A DNA stretch of 64,000 nucleotides. Origin: Bacillus sp. UNC438CL73TsuS30. Lineage in GTDB: Bacteria > Bacillota > Bacilli > Bacillales > Cytobacillaceae. Both the position numbers and the translations under genes were made by a program. The notes beneath the pieces are model-generated. The model had not been told where the DNA came from, searched no databases, and saw only the letters and a list, made by a program, of their open reading frames with translations. Location: positions 1 through 64,000 of the forward strand of contig NZ_AXVA01000019.1 in assembly GCF_000482325.1 (NCBI RefSeq), written 5' to 3'. Positions 27,842-36,942 of this stretch are shown piece by piece (the stretch's first letter is position 1; each line of letters begins with the position of its first letter).

Positions 27842-28099
27842 TTGAAAAAGATGGAGATTTTTTCATTGTTGCCACAATATTTATTACATGTTACAGCTGT
27901 GCCCCACAGTGAGAGCCCCAGCTTAATTTGGTCCCTATTAGCCTGTAACATTTTCTTGGTCATTGCGGGGATCTTCTTTATTGTTAAGTTATTTAGACAA
28001 AAAAATGTCCTTAAATCGGGAATTACTTTCGGAATTGCACTGGCGATTAATTATATCTTAATTGCAGTATACGGGGATATATTTGACCTGCTTGGATAG
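27842..28099 (+). CDS. Small membrane protein of unknown function
   Basis: About 85 residues with two hydrophobic segments (WSLLACNIFLVIAGIFFIV and an Ile/Ala/Tyr-rich one near the C-terminus). I prefer TTG 27842 because AAAGGTGAG lies about 5 nt upstream; GTG 27833 and ATG 27851 are alternatives. It ends 24 bp before the next membrane-protein gene and is likely in the same operon. I recognise no family. Confidence 0.62.
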   Translation: MKKMEIFSLLPQYLLHVTAVPHSESPSLIWSLLACNIFLVIAGIFFIVKLFRQKNVLKSGITFGIALAINYILIAVYGDIFDLLG

Positions 28100-28123
28100 G
28101 GGATAAAGAGGAGGTTTAAATTT

Positions 28124-29110
28124 TTGAAATATTATCGAATTTGGGTCATTGCCTTCTTATTAAAGTTCATTGGATCCGCTTGGGATGCCTCTTACCATTT
28201 TAAGTATTTATTTGAGGAATATTCCATACCGCATATTGTTAATTTTACTGGCTTTGCGATTGGGGCATTTTTATTATATAAAGAGTGGCGGAAGCTGCAT
28301 TACATGGATCGGTTTTCGCGAAATCTTGTAACAATTGGCTATGTTTTATTTTTAATTGGTATCCCCTTAGACTTTAGCTATCATATCGCTTACGGCATTG
28401 ATTTAACCACCTGGAGTCCAACCCACTTTATTTATTATATTGCGACAGATATTATGATTATCGGTGTATGGCGGGCCTATTTTAAGTTTTCTCAGGATCA
28501 ACTACCATCATGGAAATCACTGCATACTTGGTTTGCGATGTTTTTGCTGGAATGCTTAATGTTTCCCAATATGCAGCAGGAAAATGGAGCAATATCCTAT
28601 GATCAATATATTCATGGTCGTTCCATTGCCTCAAAAGAAATTCTACAGTTGATCTCAGACCCTGCGTCGCAAATCTTTGGGGGGATCCCCCAATGGGTGT
28701 ATCCGCTATATTCGGTATTATTTGTAGCCCTGTTTACAGTCATTGTTAATAAACTTTGCCGGGAATATACGATTCCAGTTATGGCAGCGGCACTTTATAT
28801 CCTATTACGTTTTATCTTTAAATCGGCCTTTTATCTTGTTCATTATCCAACATCTTATGTTCCGGTGACCCTTTTATTTATCCCGATTTTTTATTTAGTT
28901 TTCAGAAGGGATAGTTGGCTTGCCGGACTTGCTGGTAGTTTGTTTTATTTTCTGACTTTGTTTGCCATTAATCGCCTTGGATTACTAATCACACCGCCAT
29001 TAGTATGGTGGGAGGCTATACCGGTTGCGATAATCGGCTTGTTCGTTCCGGTAGTTGCTTCCCAAGTAGTAAAACTGCCAATTCGGTCCAAAAGAAAGCA
29101 ACCTGCATAA
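28124..29110 (+). CDS. Polytopic membrane protein of unknown function with D-x-x-Y-H motifs
   Basis: 328 residues and about eight to nine hydrophobic segments. Two related motifs stand out: WDASYHF near residue 21 and LDFSYHIAYGIDLTTWSPTH near 80-100, with Asp, His and Trp inside or near membrane helices. Such conserved polar residues suggest metal or heme contact, but this is inference. The TTG start (28124) is preceded by GAGGAGG. It is co-directional with the small membrane protein upstream, and the lipoprotein with His motifs is divergent. Confidence 0.75.
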   Translation: MKYYRIWVIAFLLKFIGSAWDASYHFKYLFEEYSIPHIVNFTGFAIGAFLLYKEWRKLHYMDRFSRNLVTIGYVLFLIGIPLDFSYHIAYGIDLTTWSPTHFIYYIATDIMIIGVWRAYFKFSQDQLPSWKSLHTWFAMFLLECLMFPNMQQENGAISYDQYIHGRSIASKEILQLISDPASQIFGGIPQWVYPLYSVLFVALFTVIVNKLCREYTIPVMAAALYILLRFIFKSAFYLVHYPTSYVPVTLLFIPIFYLVFRRDSWLAGLAGSLFYFLTLFAINRLGLLITPPLVWWEAIPVAIIGLFVPVVASQVVKLPIRSKRKQPA

Positions 29111-29117
29111 AAGCTGA

Positions 29118-29146
29118 AAGGTGTTCCTCAAAGGGACACCTTTTTT
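29118..29146 (+). terminator. Terminator after the membrane-protein pair
   Basis: An 8-10-bp stem AAGGTGTTCC / GGGACACCTT (29118-29127 with 29133-29142), 5-nt loop, T6 run. Confidence 0.88.
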
Positions 29147-29157
29147 ATATGACAATA

Positions 29158-29175
29158 TTGTGAAACAATTCGCTT
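29158..29175 (+). promoter_or_regulatory. Possible Fnr/Rex-like operator upstream of the siroheme operon
   Basis: TTGTGAAACAATTCGCTT keeps a perfect left half (TTGTGAA) and a weak right half of the TTGTGAAnnnnTTCACAA pattern used by Rex, and of the TGTGA-N6-TCACA pattern of Fnr. It lies about 170 bp before the NirD-like gene. Weak evidence on its own. Confidence 0.3.
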
Positions 29176-29345
29176 ATAGGGGTTAAAAGTGACAAATCCC
29201 ACAATTTTTTATGAAAACCATGATTACAATTTAGCTATAGAAAAAAAATGCGAGTTGAAATCCGTGTTAAAATATAAGAAAAATTAAAAAAATTAAGGAA
29301 TATATAATATATTAAGCTTTCAATCAAGGCAGGGAGTGGAGTAAA

Positions 29346-29666
29346 ATGTTAAAAACAATCACACGAATTCCTGTAGCACATTATTCAAATCTTAAAGAAA
29401 GAAAAGGATTTTCTATCAAAATTGACCAAATTGAAATAGCACTTTTTAAATTGTCAAACGGAAGGATTTTTGCAATTGAAAATCGCAGTCCTCGTCCAAA
29501 CGGCGGAGTACTTTCTAAAGGGATTATCAGCGGAGAATACCTATATTGCCCTGTCTATGATTTGAAGATTTCCTTAGCGGATGGGAAAGTACAGGAGCCG
29601 GAAAGTGGCAAGGTACGTACATTTAAGGTAGAAATAAAAGAGGATATTGTATTTATTGTTTTATAG
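29346..29666 (+). CDS. NirD-like Rieske-fold protein lacking cluster ligands
   Basis: 106 residues matching the small subunit of assimilatory nitrite reductase (Rieske fold). The usual Rieske ligands Cys-Pro-His and Cys-Pro-x-His are mostly lost: here they read Ser48-Pro-Arg50 and Cys68-Pro-Val-Tyr71. Several NirD proteins lack the cluster, so it may still be a structural subunit, but no nirB large-subunit gene is adjacent. The next two genes make siroheme, the cofactor of nitrite and sulfite reductases. The ATG follows GGGAGTGGAG. Confidence 0.8.
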   Translation: MLKTITRIPVAHYSNLKERKGFSIKIDQIEIALFKLSNGRIFAIENRSPRPNGGVLSKGIISGEYLYCPVYDLKISLADGKVQEPESGKVRTFKVEIKEDIVFIVL

Positions 29667-29692
29667 GACACCAAAGACGGGAAGGAGGCAGT

Positions 29693-31153
29693 ATGATGAG
29701 AAAAGGAAAAGTTTTTTTAGTTGGTGCAGGCCCAGGGGATATCGGGTTAATTACAGTAAAAGGCTTGGAGGCCATTAAGCAGGCTGAAGTTTTACTTTAT
29801 GACCGGCTTGCCAATCCAAAGCTGCTAGAATATGCACCCTCAGAGTGTGAGTTTATTTATTGTGGAAAATTACCTGACCGTCATATTCTGCGGCAAGAGA
29901 GCATCAATGAACTTTTAGTCGTTAAAGCATTAGAAGGCAAGAAGGTTGTTCGCTTAAAAGGCGGAGACCCGGGTGTATTTGGCCGCGTTGGGGAAGAAGC
30001 GGCATCCCTAGCGCAGTTTCAGATACCTTTTGAAATCGTTCCAGGAATCACATCGGGAATTGCGGCCCCTCTTTATGCAGGAATTCCAGTTACTCACCGA
30101 GAATATGGAGAATCGTTTGCAATCGTAACCGCACATGCAAAGTCTAAAGATGGAGAGCCGTTGCTTGAGTGGGAAAGCCTTGCACGCGGGGTGGATACGA
30201 TTGCTTTTTACATGGGAGTTGGAAATTTACCGCTCATTTGTGAAAACCTTATCGCACACGGCAAATCCTCTTCGACTCCTGTGGTATTGATTCAATGGGG
30301 CACTTTTGGCCGCCAGAAGACATTGCAGGGGACATTAGCAGATATTTCAGAGAAGGCATCAGCTGCCAAGTTTAAGAATCCTTCCATTATCCTAGTGGGC
30401 GATGTAATTTCTCTTCGGGAAAAAATCAACTGGTTTGAAAAAAAGCCATTGTATGGCCGGCAAATATTATTAGCCCGGACAAGCAATGGCCTGAGCGAAT
30501 TGGCAAAGGAATTAATGGATTATGGTGCGGATGTAATAGAATTTCCAAAATGGAAAAAGACATCGGTTCATATTGACTTAGAAAAAGTGACAGCCTATGA
30601 TAAGATCCTGTTTGCCCAGCCCGAAAGCGTTGCTGAATTTTTCGAAGCGTTAATTGACAATCAAATCGATATTCGAAATATCAGGGCTAATTTTTACGGT
30701 CCTTCATTTAAGACGATAAAAGCCTTAAATGACAGGGGATTTACCGCTACGCTGGCGGAAGAAATGCATGGTGCAGGGAGTTTGCTCATTGTCGGTGACA
30801 ACAGCGTGTTGAAAAATACAGAGAATTATGGAGTATTTGATGTAATCGTGACGAGTATAAAAGAAATTGATAGGGAATTCATGCCGATTTTTAAGCGAAT
30901 GTTCGGGGAAGCTCAGATCGATACGATCATTTTTCCATGCAGTGCATCCGTGGAACCCGTTCTTGAGGCATTAAGGGAATGCGGCATTGCTGCAGAGGAG
31001 TATGTAAGAAATTCACAGGTGGTTTGTATGGGAAAACAAACGATGGCTGCTGCTAGGGTAGCGGGTTTGATGAATCCTAGTATGCCGGCAAGGGCAACAA
31101 AAGCCGCTTTGATCGAGTATTTAGCGGAGCAAAATGGTGTCGAGTTACAATAA
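29693..31153 (+). CDS. cobA: Fused uroporphyrinogen-III C-methyltransferase and uroporphyrinogen-III synthase
   Basis: 486 residues. The N-terminal half (about 1-245) is SUMT: FLVGAGPGDIGLITVKG, RLKGGDPGVFGRVGEE and VPGITSGIAAPLYAGIPVTH. The C-terminal half (about 250-480) is HemD-like (GRQILLARTSNGLSELA, FAQPESVAEFFEAL, MGKQTMAAAR). The fusion would make and then doubly methylate uroporphyrinogen III to precorrin-2. The ATG follows GGGAAGGAGG. The operon continues to sirC. Confidence 0.9.
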   Translation: MMRKGKVFLVGAGPGDIGLITVKGLEAIKQAEVLLYDRLANPKLLEYAPSECEFIYCGKLPDRHILRQESINELLVVKALEGKKVVRLKGGDPGVFGRVGEEAASLAQFQIPFEIVPGITSGIAAPLYAGIPVTHREYGESFAIVTAHAKSKDGEPLLEWESLARGVDTIAFYMGVGNLPLICENLIAHGKSSSTPVVLIQWGTFGRQKTLQGTLADISEKASAAKFKNPSIILVGDVISLREKINWFEKKPLYGRQILLARTSNGLSELAKELMDYGADVIEFPKWKKTSVHIDLEKVTAYDKILFAQPESVAEFFEALIDNQIDIRNIRANFYGPSFKTIKALNDRGFTATLAEEMHGAGSLLIVGDNSVLKNTENYGVFDVIVTSIKEIDREFMPIFKRMFGEAQIDTIIFPCSASVEPVLEALRECGIAAEEYVRNSQVVCMGKQTMAAARVAGLMNPSMPARATKAALIEYLAEQNGVELQ

Positions 31154-31199
31154 AAAATTGTTTCTGCTCATTTATAAGCGGGCATAACGAGGCGAGAAC

Positions 31200-31817
31200 A
31201 TGAAGGTAAGTTATCCAATTATGATGAATTTGGAAGGAAAGAAGGCAGTGATTGTTGGCGGCGGGAAGGTTGCGGAGCGCAAGATATTTGGTCTGCTTAA
31301 TACCGGTGTGGAGATTTCTGTGATTAGCCCGGAAGTAACCGAAGAAATACAAAGACTGGTTACTGAAGGTAAGGTTTCATGGCATTGCCGGGCATTTTCT
31401 GCAGAGGACTTAGCCGAAACCCCTTTAGTGTTCGCAGCGACGAATGATATGGAAATCAATCAGTTGGTCAAAGCTGCTGCAGGTCCCCATCAACTTATTA
31501 CCATCGCGGATGACCCTGATGGCTCAGATTTTCATGTTCCGGCAGTGGTTCGACGGGGGCGTTTAAATATTGCGGTTTCGACGGGCGGGGCAAGCCCGAT
31601 TTTGGCAAGTCGAATCCGTTTGGGGCTGGAAGAGCAGTTTGATGAATCCTATGAGAGCTATCTTGAGTTTCTTTTTACGGTACGGCAGCAGGTTTTGGAA
31701 GAAGTGAAAGATCCTTCTGTAAAAAGAAAGCTATTAACGGCGATTGTCAGCCGGGAATTTTTAAAAAGCAACAATCGAGAAGAGGACTTTCAAAAGTTAT
31801 ATAACGAGTTGGTTTAA
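31200..31817 (+). CDS. sirC: Precorrin-2 dehydrogenase SirC-like (siroheme synthase N-terminal domain)
   Basis: 205 residues. Oxidises precorrin-2 to sirohydrochlorin with NAD. The Rossmann motif is VIVGGGKVAERKI near the N-terminus; NIAVSTGGASPILASRIR is the second family block. It covers the CysG dehydrogenase part but not a methyltransferase, which is supplied by the gene upstream. No ferrochelatase (sirB) gene is seen here, so iron insertion must come from this protein or from elsewhere. Confidence 0.9.
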   Translation: MKVSYPIMMNLEGKKAVIVGGGKVAERKIFGLLNTGVEISVISPEVTEEIQRLVTEGKVSWHCRAFSAEDLAETPLVFAATNDMEINQLVKAAAGPHQLITIADDPDGSDFHVPAVVRRGRLNIAVSTGGASPILASRIRLGLEEQFDESYESYLEFLFTVRQQVLEEVKDPSVKRKLLTAIVSREFLKSNNREEDFQKLYNELV

Positions 31818-31847
31818 GCGGGTGCCGTTATAGGTGCCTGCTTTTTT
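31817..31847 (+). terminator. Terminator after sirC
   Basis: AGCGGGTGCC pairs with GGTGCCTGCT, including G-U pairs, followed by T6. It again contains the GGTGCC theme. Confidence 0.78.
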
Positions 31848-31907
31848 CGTATAAATACATTAGAATTTGGAAAAAAAGGAGGTAAAACACAGAACAGAGG
31901 GTGTAGG

Positions 31908-32960
31908 ATGTATAACGAAAAAATAAGCAACAGCTATCAAATTTTGGATCAGTTACGATTGCCGCATGGATTATACTTAGCCTCCTCATCAAATGATTAT
32001 CACTACGTTTGGCTGCGGGATTCTTTTTACATGTCCTTACCTTATTTAGAACAGGACAATGGCATTTATGAAATGACCTATCACCGGATTTTAGATTTAT
32101 TCCGAGAATATGAATGGAAACTGGATATCCATAACCTGCAAAGGCCAATTGAGCAATGGGAATACATACATTCCCGCTATTCAGCCCATGATGTAAGAGA
32201 AATCGATACACCATGGGGACATGCCCAGCATGATGCGATTGGGGGGATCCTTTGGGGAATCGGAATGGGGCAGAAACGAGGGAAGCAGATTATCCGAGAT
32301 GGAAAAGATCATGAGATTGTTCAAAAGCTTGTCGGGTATTTAGGCTGCGTTCACTATTGGGAGGATGCGGATAATGGGATGTGGGAAGAATGGCGCGAAG
32401 TGCATACCAGTTCTGTTGGTGCCTGTGTGGCCGGACTTAAGGCTGTCCAGGATTTGGTCTTTGTTCCGGGAGAATGGATTGAAAAAGGGAAACGAACATT
32501 ATCTGCCTTATTTCCACGTGAAAGTATCGACCGCCCCTGTGACTTAGCGCAAATGAGTTTAATCTATCCTTACGGTGTTGTGGATGGAGAAGAGGCAAAA
32601 TTGATCCTCAAGCAGGTTGAAACAAATCTACTAAGGGACCGGGGCGTGATCCGCTATCAGGGTGACTCCTATTATTCACTTTTGGAGCATGAAGGACGGC
32701 ATCATGAGTTATCTTTTTATTTTGGTTCGGAAGCAGAATGGACCTTCGGACTTCCGTGGCTTGCTCTTTGTCATTTGGAGTTAGGAAATTTGGAAAAAGC
32801 CCATGCTTATATTCAGCAGACAGAAAAAGTCATGCTCAGCGATGGCAGTCTTCCGGAACTTTATTTTTCCAAGTCCTCTGACTATAATTCCAATACGCCA
32901 TTGGGGTGGGGAAGTGCGCTGTATATATTAGCGAAAGAGAAATATGAACGGATTATATAA
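31908..32960 (+). CDS. GH15-like (glucoamylase-type) protein
   Basis: 350 residues. Matches the (alpha/alpha)6-barrel family GH15/phosphorylase-kinase-alpha-like: YHYVWLRDSFYMSLPYL near residue 35, MWEEWREVHTSSVGACVAGL near 165 (possible acid Glu), and GSEAEWTFGLPWLALCHLELG near 285. There is no signal peptide, so it should be cytoplasmic. It stands alone with its own RBS (AAAGGAGG further upstream, GAGGGTGTAGG just before the ATG). The substrate cannot be told from the sequence. Confidence 0.8.
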   Translation: MYNEKISNSYQILDQLRLPHGLYLASSSNDYHYVWLRDSFYMSLPYLEQDNGIYEMTYHRILDLFREYEWKLDIHNLQRPIEQWEYIHSRYSAHDVREIDTPWGHAQHDAIGGILWGIGMGQKRGKQIIRDGKDHEIVQKLVGYLGCVHYWEDADNGMWEEWREVHTSSVGACVAGLKAVQDLVFVPGEWIEKGKRTLSALFPRESIDRPCDLAQMSLIYPYGVVDGEEAKLILKQVETNLLRDRGVIRYQGDSYYSLLEHEGRHHELSFYFGSEAEWTFGLPWLALCHLELGNLEKAHAYIQQTEKVMLSDGSLPELYFSKSSDYNSNTPLGWGSALYILAKEKYERII

Positions 32961-32966
32961 AAATTT

Positions 32967-33003
32967 CAGGTCGTTGGGATTCCACCAGCGGCCTTTTCAT
33001 TAT
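32967..33003 (+). terminator. Weak terminator after the GH15-like gene
   Basis: GGTCGTTGG pairs with CCAGCGGCC with two G-U pairs, then TTTTCATTATTT. The short T-run makes it weak. Confidence 0.5.
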
Positions 33004-33146
33004 TTCTGTTGATAAAAATACTACTTTAGGATTAATTTGGCTATTTTTAAAAAATTTTCTGAAAAGTAGTTCCATTTTTATTTTTAGTGTTATATAATAC
33101 AAAACGAGGATAGATACTGTATTATAACAAAGGGGTGATGAATTTC

Positions 33147-34739
33147 ATGTCGACGCAAACGACTGGTATTGAAGTGGTGGGTGCCATAAACGCCCAGTAT
33201 GATGAGGTTTTGACATTCAATGCTTTAAATTTTATTGAAGAACTAGAGCGAAAGTTTGGGGAAAGAAGAGTTGAACTGTTACAGTACAGAAAGAAACGAC
33301 AGGAGGAAATTCACAACGGAAAGCTTCCCGATTTCCTTCCTGAAACGAAACATATTCGTAATGGAGATTGGACCATTGCTCCCCTGCCACAGGATCTTCA
33401 GGACCGCCGGGTTGAAATTACCGGTCCGACTGATCGGAAAATGGTCATTAATGCTCTAAATTCTGATGCAAAAATTTTTATGGCCGATTTTGAAGACGCC
33501 ACTTCACCGACATGGAAGAACATCGTCGAAGGACAAATCAACTTGAGAGATGCAGTAAATCGGACGATTTCTTTTGAAAACCCAAATGGTAAAAAATACA
33601 CACTGAATGAAAAAACAGCAGTACTGCTCGTTCGACCACGCGGATTACATTTAGAAGAAAAAAATGTACTACTAGACGGAAAGCCGATTTCCGGAAGCCT
33701 TTTCGATTTCGGATTGTACTTTTTCCATAACGTAAATAATTTGCTTGCAAGAGGGACGGGTCCATATTTTTACCTTCCAAAGCTTGAAAGTCATTTAGAG
33801 GCCCGCCTTTGGAATGATGTCTTCGTCTTCGCACAAGATAAACTCGGTGTCCCGCAAGGAACGATTAAAGCAACTGTATTAATCGAAACCATCTTGGCAG
33901 CATTTGAAATGAACGAAATTTTATATGAATTAAAGGAACACTCTGCCGGCTTAAACTGTGGCAGATGGGATTATATATTCAGTTACTTGAAAAAGCTGCG
34001 TAACCAGAAGGATGTGATTCTCCCGGATCGCTCGCAAGTTACCATGACGGTTCCCTTTATGAGGTCATACTCTTTATTGACCATCCAAACCTGTCATCGA
34101 CGCAAGGCACCGGCAATGGGAGGGATGGCAGCGCAAATTCCAATTCGCAATAACCCACAGGCGAATGAAGAGGCCTTTGCGAAGGTTCGTGCCGATAAGG
34201 AAAGGGAAGCTCGCGATGGTCATGATGGGACATGGGTTGCCCACCCTGGACTTGTCCCAGTTGCATTAGAAGTGTTTAACCGTGAAATGCCTGCATCTAA
34301 TCAAATTAATACACAAAAACAGCAGCACATCACGGTTACAGCTCAAGATTTACTTGAGGTGCCGAATGGAACGATTACCGAAGAAGGAGTTCGCGTCAAC
34401 ATTAATGTTGGAATTCAATATGTTGCTTCTTGGTTAGATGGAAAAGGTGCAGCGCCAATTCACAACCTTATGGAAGATGCGGCAACGGCTGAAATTTCAA
34501 GAGCACAGCTTTGGCAGTGGATCCGCCATCCGAAAGGTGTGTTAACGGACGGCCGAAAGGTAACAACACAACTGTATCATGCCTTCAAGGTGGAAGAACT
34601 AGAAAAAATCAAACAGGAAATAGGCACTGAAGCTTATAAGAATGGGCGGTTTGCTGATGCTTCAGAACTATTTGACCAAATGATTCAAAATGATGAGTTT
34701 GCTGAGTTTCTAACCTTACCGGGTTACGAGCTTTTATAA
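33147..34739 (+). CDS. aceB: Malate synthase A
   Basis: 530 residues. Condenses glyoxylate and acetyl-CoA to malate in the glyoxylate shunt. Blocks seen: [28 protein letters not shown] (shown from 99 on), LLVRPRGLH, and [15 protein letters not shown] take the ATG at 33147, 10 nt after AAAGGGGTG; in-frame starts at 33135 are too close to that site. A TATAAT at 33093-33098 is the likely -10. The gene is directly followed by aceA, and the pair lets cells grow on acetate or fatty acids. Confidence 0.94.
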   Translation: MSTQTTGIEVVGAINAQYDEVLTFNALNFIEELERKFGERRVELLQYRKKRQEEIHNGKLPDFLPETKHIRNGDWTIAPLPQDLQDRRVEITGPTDRKMVINALNSDAKIFMADFEDATSPTWKNIVEGQINLRDAVNRTISFENPNGKKYTLNEKTAVLLVRPRGLHLEEKNVLLDGKPISGSLFDFGLYFFHNVNNLLARGTGPYFYLPKLESHLEARLWNDVFVFAQDKLGVPQGTIKATVLIETILAAFEMNEILYELKEHSAGLNCGRWDYIFSYLKKLRNQKDVILPDRSQVTMTVPFMRSYSLLTIQTCHRRKAPAMGGMAAQIPIRNNPQANEEAFAKVRADKEREARDGHDGTWVAHPGLVPVALEVFNREMPASNQINTQKQQHITVTAQDLLEVPNGTITEEGVRVNINVGIQYVASWLDGKGAAPIHNLMEDAATAEISRAQLWQWIRHPKGVLTDGRKVTTQLYHAFKVEELEKIKQEIGTEAYKNGRFADASELFDQMIQNDEFAEFLTLPGYELL

Positions 34740-34786
34740 AAGTTTGATAAAAAATAGTTTACTAAATTAATAGGGAGGAATTTAAC

Positions 34787-36073
34787 ATGACAAATGAAAG
34801 AGCTGCAAGATTACAAGAAAGCTGGGAAATGGATAACCGTTGGAATGGAATTACAAGACCGTATACGGGAGAAGACGTTATCAAGCTTCGCGGTTCGATT
34901 GATATCGAACATACATTAGCGAAAAAAGGTGCAGAAAAGCTTTGGAAGCTATTAAATGAAGAAGAGTACATCAATGCCCTTGGTGCGCTGACAGGAAATC
35001 AAGCGGTTCAACAGGTAAAAGCTGGACTGAAAGCGATCTACTTAAGTGGCTGGCAGGTAGCAGCTGACGCCAACCTTTCTGGACATATGTACCCTGACCA
35101 AAGCTTGTACCCTGCAAACAGTGTACCAAGCGTGGTAAAGCGAATTAACCAAGCGCTTCAACGTGCTGATCAAATTACCCATTCAGAAGGTGACGACTCA
35201 ATCGATTGGTTTGCCCCAATTGTAGCCGATGCGGAAGCAGGCTTTGGCGGACAGCTGAATTGCTTTGAATTGATGAAAGGCATGATTGAAGCAGGCGCAG
35301 CCGGTGTACACTTTGAAGACCAGCTTTCTTCCGAGAAAAAATGCGGTCACTTGGGAGGAAAGGTATTGCTGCCGACTCAAACTGCCGTTCGTAACCTGAT
35401 TGCAGCTCGTTTGGCTGCTGATGTAATGGGGGTTCCAACTGTGCTTGTTGCCCGTACAGATGCTAATGCCGCCGATTTGATTACCAGTGATATCGATATG
35501 AACGATGCGGCATTCATTACCGGAGAACGGACTCCTGAAGGATTTTTCCGGACAAAAGCCGGTATTGATCAAGCGATTGCCCGCGGCTTAGCCTATGCAC
35601 CATATGCTGACCTAATTTGGTGTGAAACTTCTGAACCCAATATAGAGGAAGCAAGAAAGTTTGCGGAAGCGATTCATGAACAGTTCCCTGGCAAACTACT
35701 AGCCTATAACTGTTCACCTTCCTTCAACTGGAAAAAGAAACTTGACCCAGAAACAATTGCGAAATTCCAACAAGAGCTCGGAAAAATGGGCTATAAGTTC
35801 CAATTCGTTACACTTGCAGGGTTCCATGCTTTGAACCACAGCATGTTTGAGCTTGCCCGCGGCTACAAAGAGCGCGGTATGGCGGCTTACTCCGAATTAC
35901 AGCAGGCTGAATTTGACAGCGAGCAATACGGCTACACAGCAACTCGCCACCAACGCGAGGTTGGTACTGGTTACTTTGACCAAGTATCCATGGTCATCAC
36001 AGGTGGCACCTCTTCAACTACAGCGTTAAAAGGATCAACTGAAGAAGAGCAATTTAGTTCTTCGAAAAAATAA
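34787..36073 (+). CDS. aceA: Isocitrate lyase
   Basis: 428 residues. Cleaves isocitrate to glyoxylate and succinate, the first step of the shunt. The catalytic loop is KKCGH with Cys186; [19 protein letters not shown] and CETSEPN are other family blocks. The ATG follows GGGAGGAA and sits 47 bp after aceB. An operon with aceB and a shared terminator is likely. Confidence 0.96.
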   Translation: MTNERAARLQESWEMDNRWNGITRPYTGEDVIKLRGSIDIEHTLAKKGAEKLWKLLNEEEYINALGALTGNQAVQQVKAGLKAIYLSGWQVAADANLSGHMYPDQSLYPANSVPSVVKRINQALQRADQITHSEGDDSIDWFAPIVADAEAGFGGQLNCFELMKGMIEAGAAGVHFEDQLSSEKKCGHLGGKVLLPTQTAVRNLIAARLAADVMGVPTVLVARTDANAADLITSDIDMNDAAFITGERTPEGFFRTKAGIDQAIARGLAYAPYADLIWCETSEPNIEEARKFAEAIHEQFPGKLLAYNCSPSFNWKKKLDPETIAKFQQELGKMGYKFQFVTLAGFHALNHSMFELARGYKERGMAAYSELQQAEFDSEQYGYTATRHQREVGTGYFDQVSMVITGGTSSTTALKGSTEEEQFSSSKK

Positions 36074-36080
36074 AGAGCCA

Positions 36081-36117
36081 ATCCTTCTCTCCATGTGTGG
36101 GGGGAGGGATTTTTTTG
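36081..36117 (+). terminator. Terminator of aceBA
   Basis: A 12-bp stem with several G-U pairs (36081-36092 with 36099-36110), 6-nt loop and T7. Confidence 0.85.
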
Positions 36118-36171
36118 TTTACTAGAATTATTATCTTGATTAAATGGTAGTGGAATGTATTTTGATCAAAG

Positions 36172-36253
36172 TGGAAAGTAAAGGGGGAGAACCGGAAAGT
36201 AAATGAGCAAAACTGGAAGGTAAGATGCGAAAACTGGAAAGTAAACCTAGAAC
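36172..36253. repeat. Four tandem 21-bp repeats, GGAAAGTAAA type
   Basis: Copies start at 36172, 36193, 36214 and 36235 with 21-bp spacing. Each has yGGAArGTAA, about seven variable bases, then AAC. They lie in the 274-bp gap between aceA and yueI, which otherwise shows no gene. The GGAA core and 21-bp step resemble the GGAACATA copies at 181-493. Confidence 0.75.
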
Positions 36254-36347
36254 TGATATAAGGGACTAGTGGATGAATGTTTAGTAGGGAACCTTTTTTC
36301 TCGTCCTATCATAAAAATAATTAGCCGTTTATAATGGAGTTGATTTT

Positions 36348-36782
36348 TTGAGAAAGCCATCTGTTGATGAGGTGTTGCAGCAGGGAATCTACGGCCCCCT
36401 AGAAACTAAGCCGGAGGAAAGGCGGAAATTTTTAGGGACGTTACGTGAGCGGATTATCATTGCTCTTAAGAAAGGTCAGGTTGGCGAAGCTAAGATCTAT
36501 CCTCAAGTGGAACAGGAAATAAAGAAGAATCCAAAAGCTCATTTGTTTTTAAACGGAACGATGAACTATGGACAATTATCAAAGTATGTAAAGCTGGCGG
36601 CCAAATATAAAATGGAACATACGATTGTGACCAATAAGGACCACGATACAGAGATTGGGCTTGTCTTAGCGTTAGACCGTGCGATTGACAAAGAAGAAAT
36701 CTTTATTACTAACAAAGCACCGGTTCAATTTGACACGAAAAAGAAAAAGAGCCTTTTTGCAAAGCTCTTTAAGCGGAAATAG
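36348..36782 (+). CDS. yueI: YueI-family protein (DUF1694)
   Basis: 144 residues. Family blocks GIYGPLETKPEERRKFLGTLRERI (from about 13) and HLFLNGTMNYGQLSKYVKLA are clear. It ends in a basic tail (KKKKSLFAKLFKRK). The TTG start is preceded by TGGAG. In B. subtilis yueI lies beside pncA and pncB; here those are 11 kb away, so the group has been split. The function is unknown; the family has an alpha/beta fold related to ribosomal protein L7Ae in some predictions, which I hold weakly. Confidence 0.87.
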   Translation: MRKPSVDEVLQQGIYGPLETKPEERRKFLGTLRERIIIALKKGQVGEAKIYPQVEQEIKKNPKAHLFLNGTMNYGQLSKYVKLAAKYKMEHTIVTNKDHDTEIGLVLALDRAIDKEEIFITNKAPVQFDTKKKKSLFAKLFKRK

Positions 36783-36806
36783 CGCTTGGATGGAACCAAG
36801 CGCTAT
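36780..36806 (+). terminator. Hairpin terminator after yueI
   Basis: Perfect TAGCGCTTGG/CCAAGCGCTA arms (36780-36789 with 36796-36805), followed by TTTACTATTT. The left arm contains the stop codon. Confidence 0.7.
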
Positions 36807-36851
36807 TTACTATTTACAACAATTTTCGGGTACGTTCAACAAATTTCCGGT

Positions 36852-36871
36852 TTAACCAAACGTTTGATTAA
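36852..36871. promoter_or_regulatory. Palindrome of the AATCAAACGTTTGATT type (site 1)
   Basis: TTAACCAAACGTTTGATTAA is a 20-bp palindrome with one mismatch, centred on ACGT. Three similar sites lie at 38242, 42292 and 42474. The size and symmetry fit an operator for a TetR-type dimer; no regulator is known. Confidence 0.5.
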
Positions 36872-36942
36872 AATGGTTAAAAAGGTTATTAGTAAAGGAT
36901 TTTTCCATGCAATTGTATGAAAAAGATGTCGGATGGTAGTAA

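Noticed and set aside
27673..27963. Minus-strand 96-codon frame opposite the small membrane protein
   Set aside because: It overlaps a better-supported plus-strand gene and has no RBS. Its hydrophobic tail (LRLYFGYLFTVLPHIGLIVI) is the only point in favour.
29346..29666. Functional Rieske 2Fe-2S protein
   Set aside because: Three of four ligand positions are replaced, so a Rieske cluster cannot be claimed.
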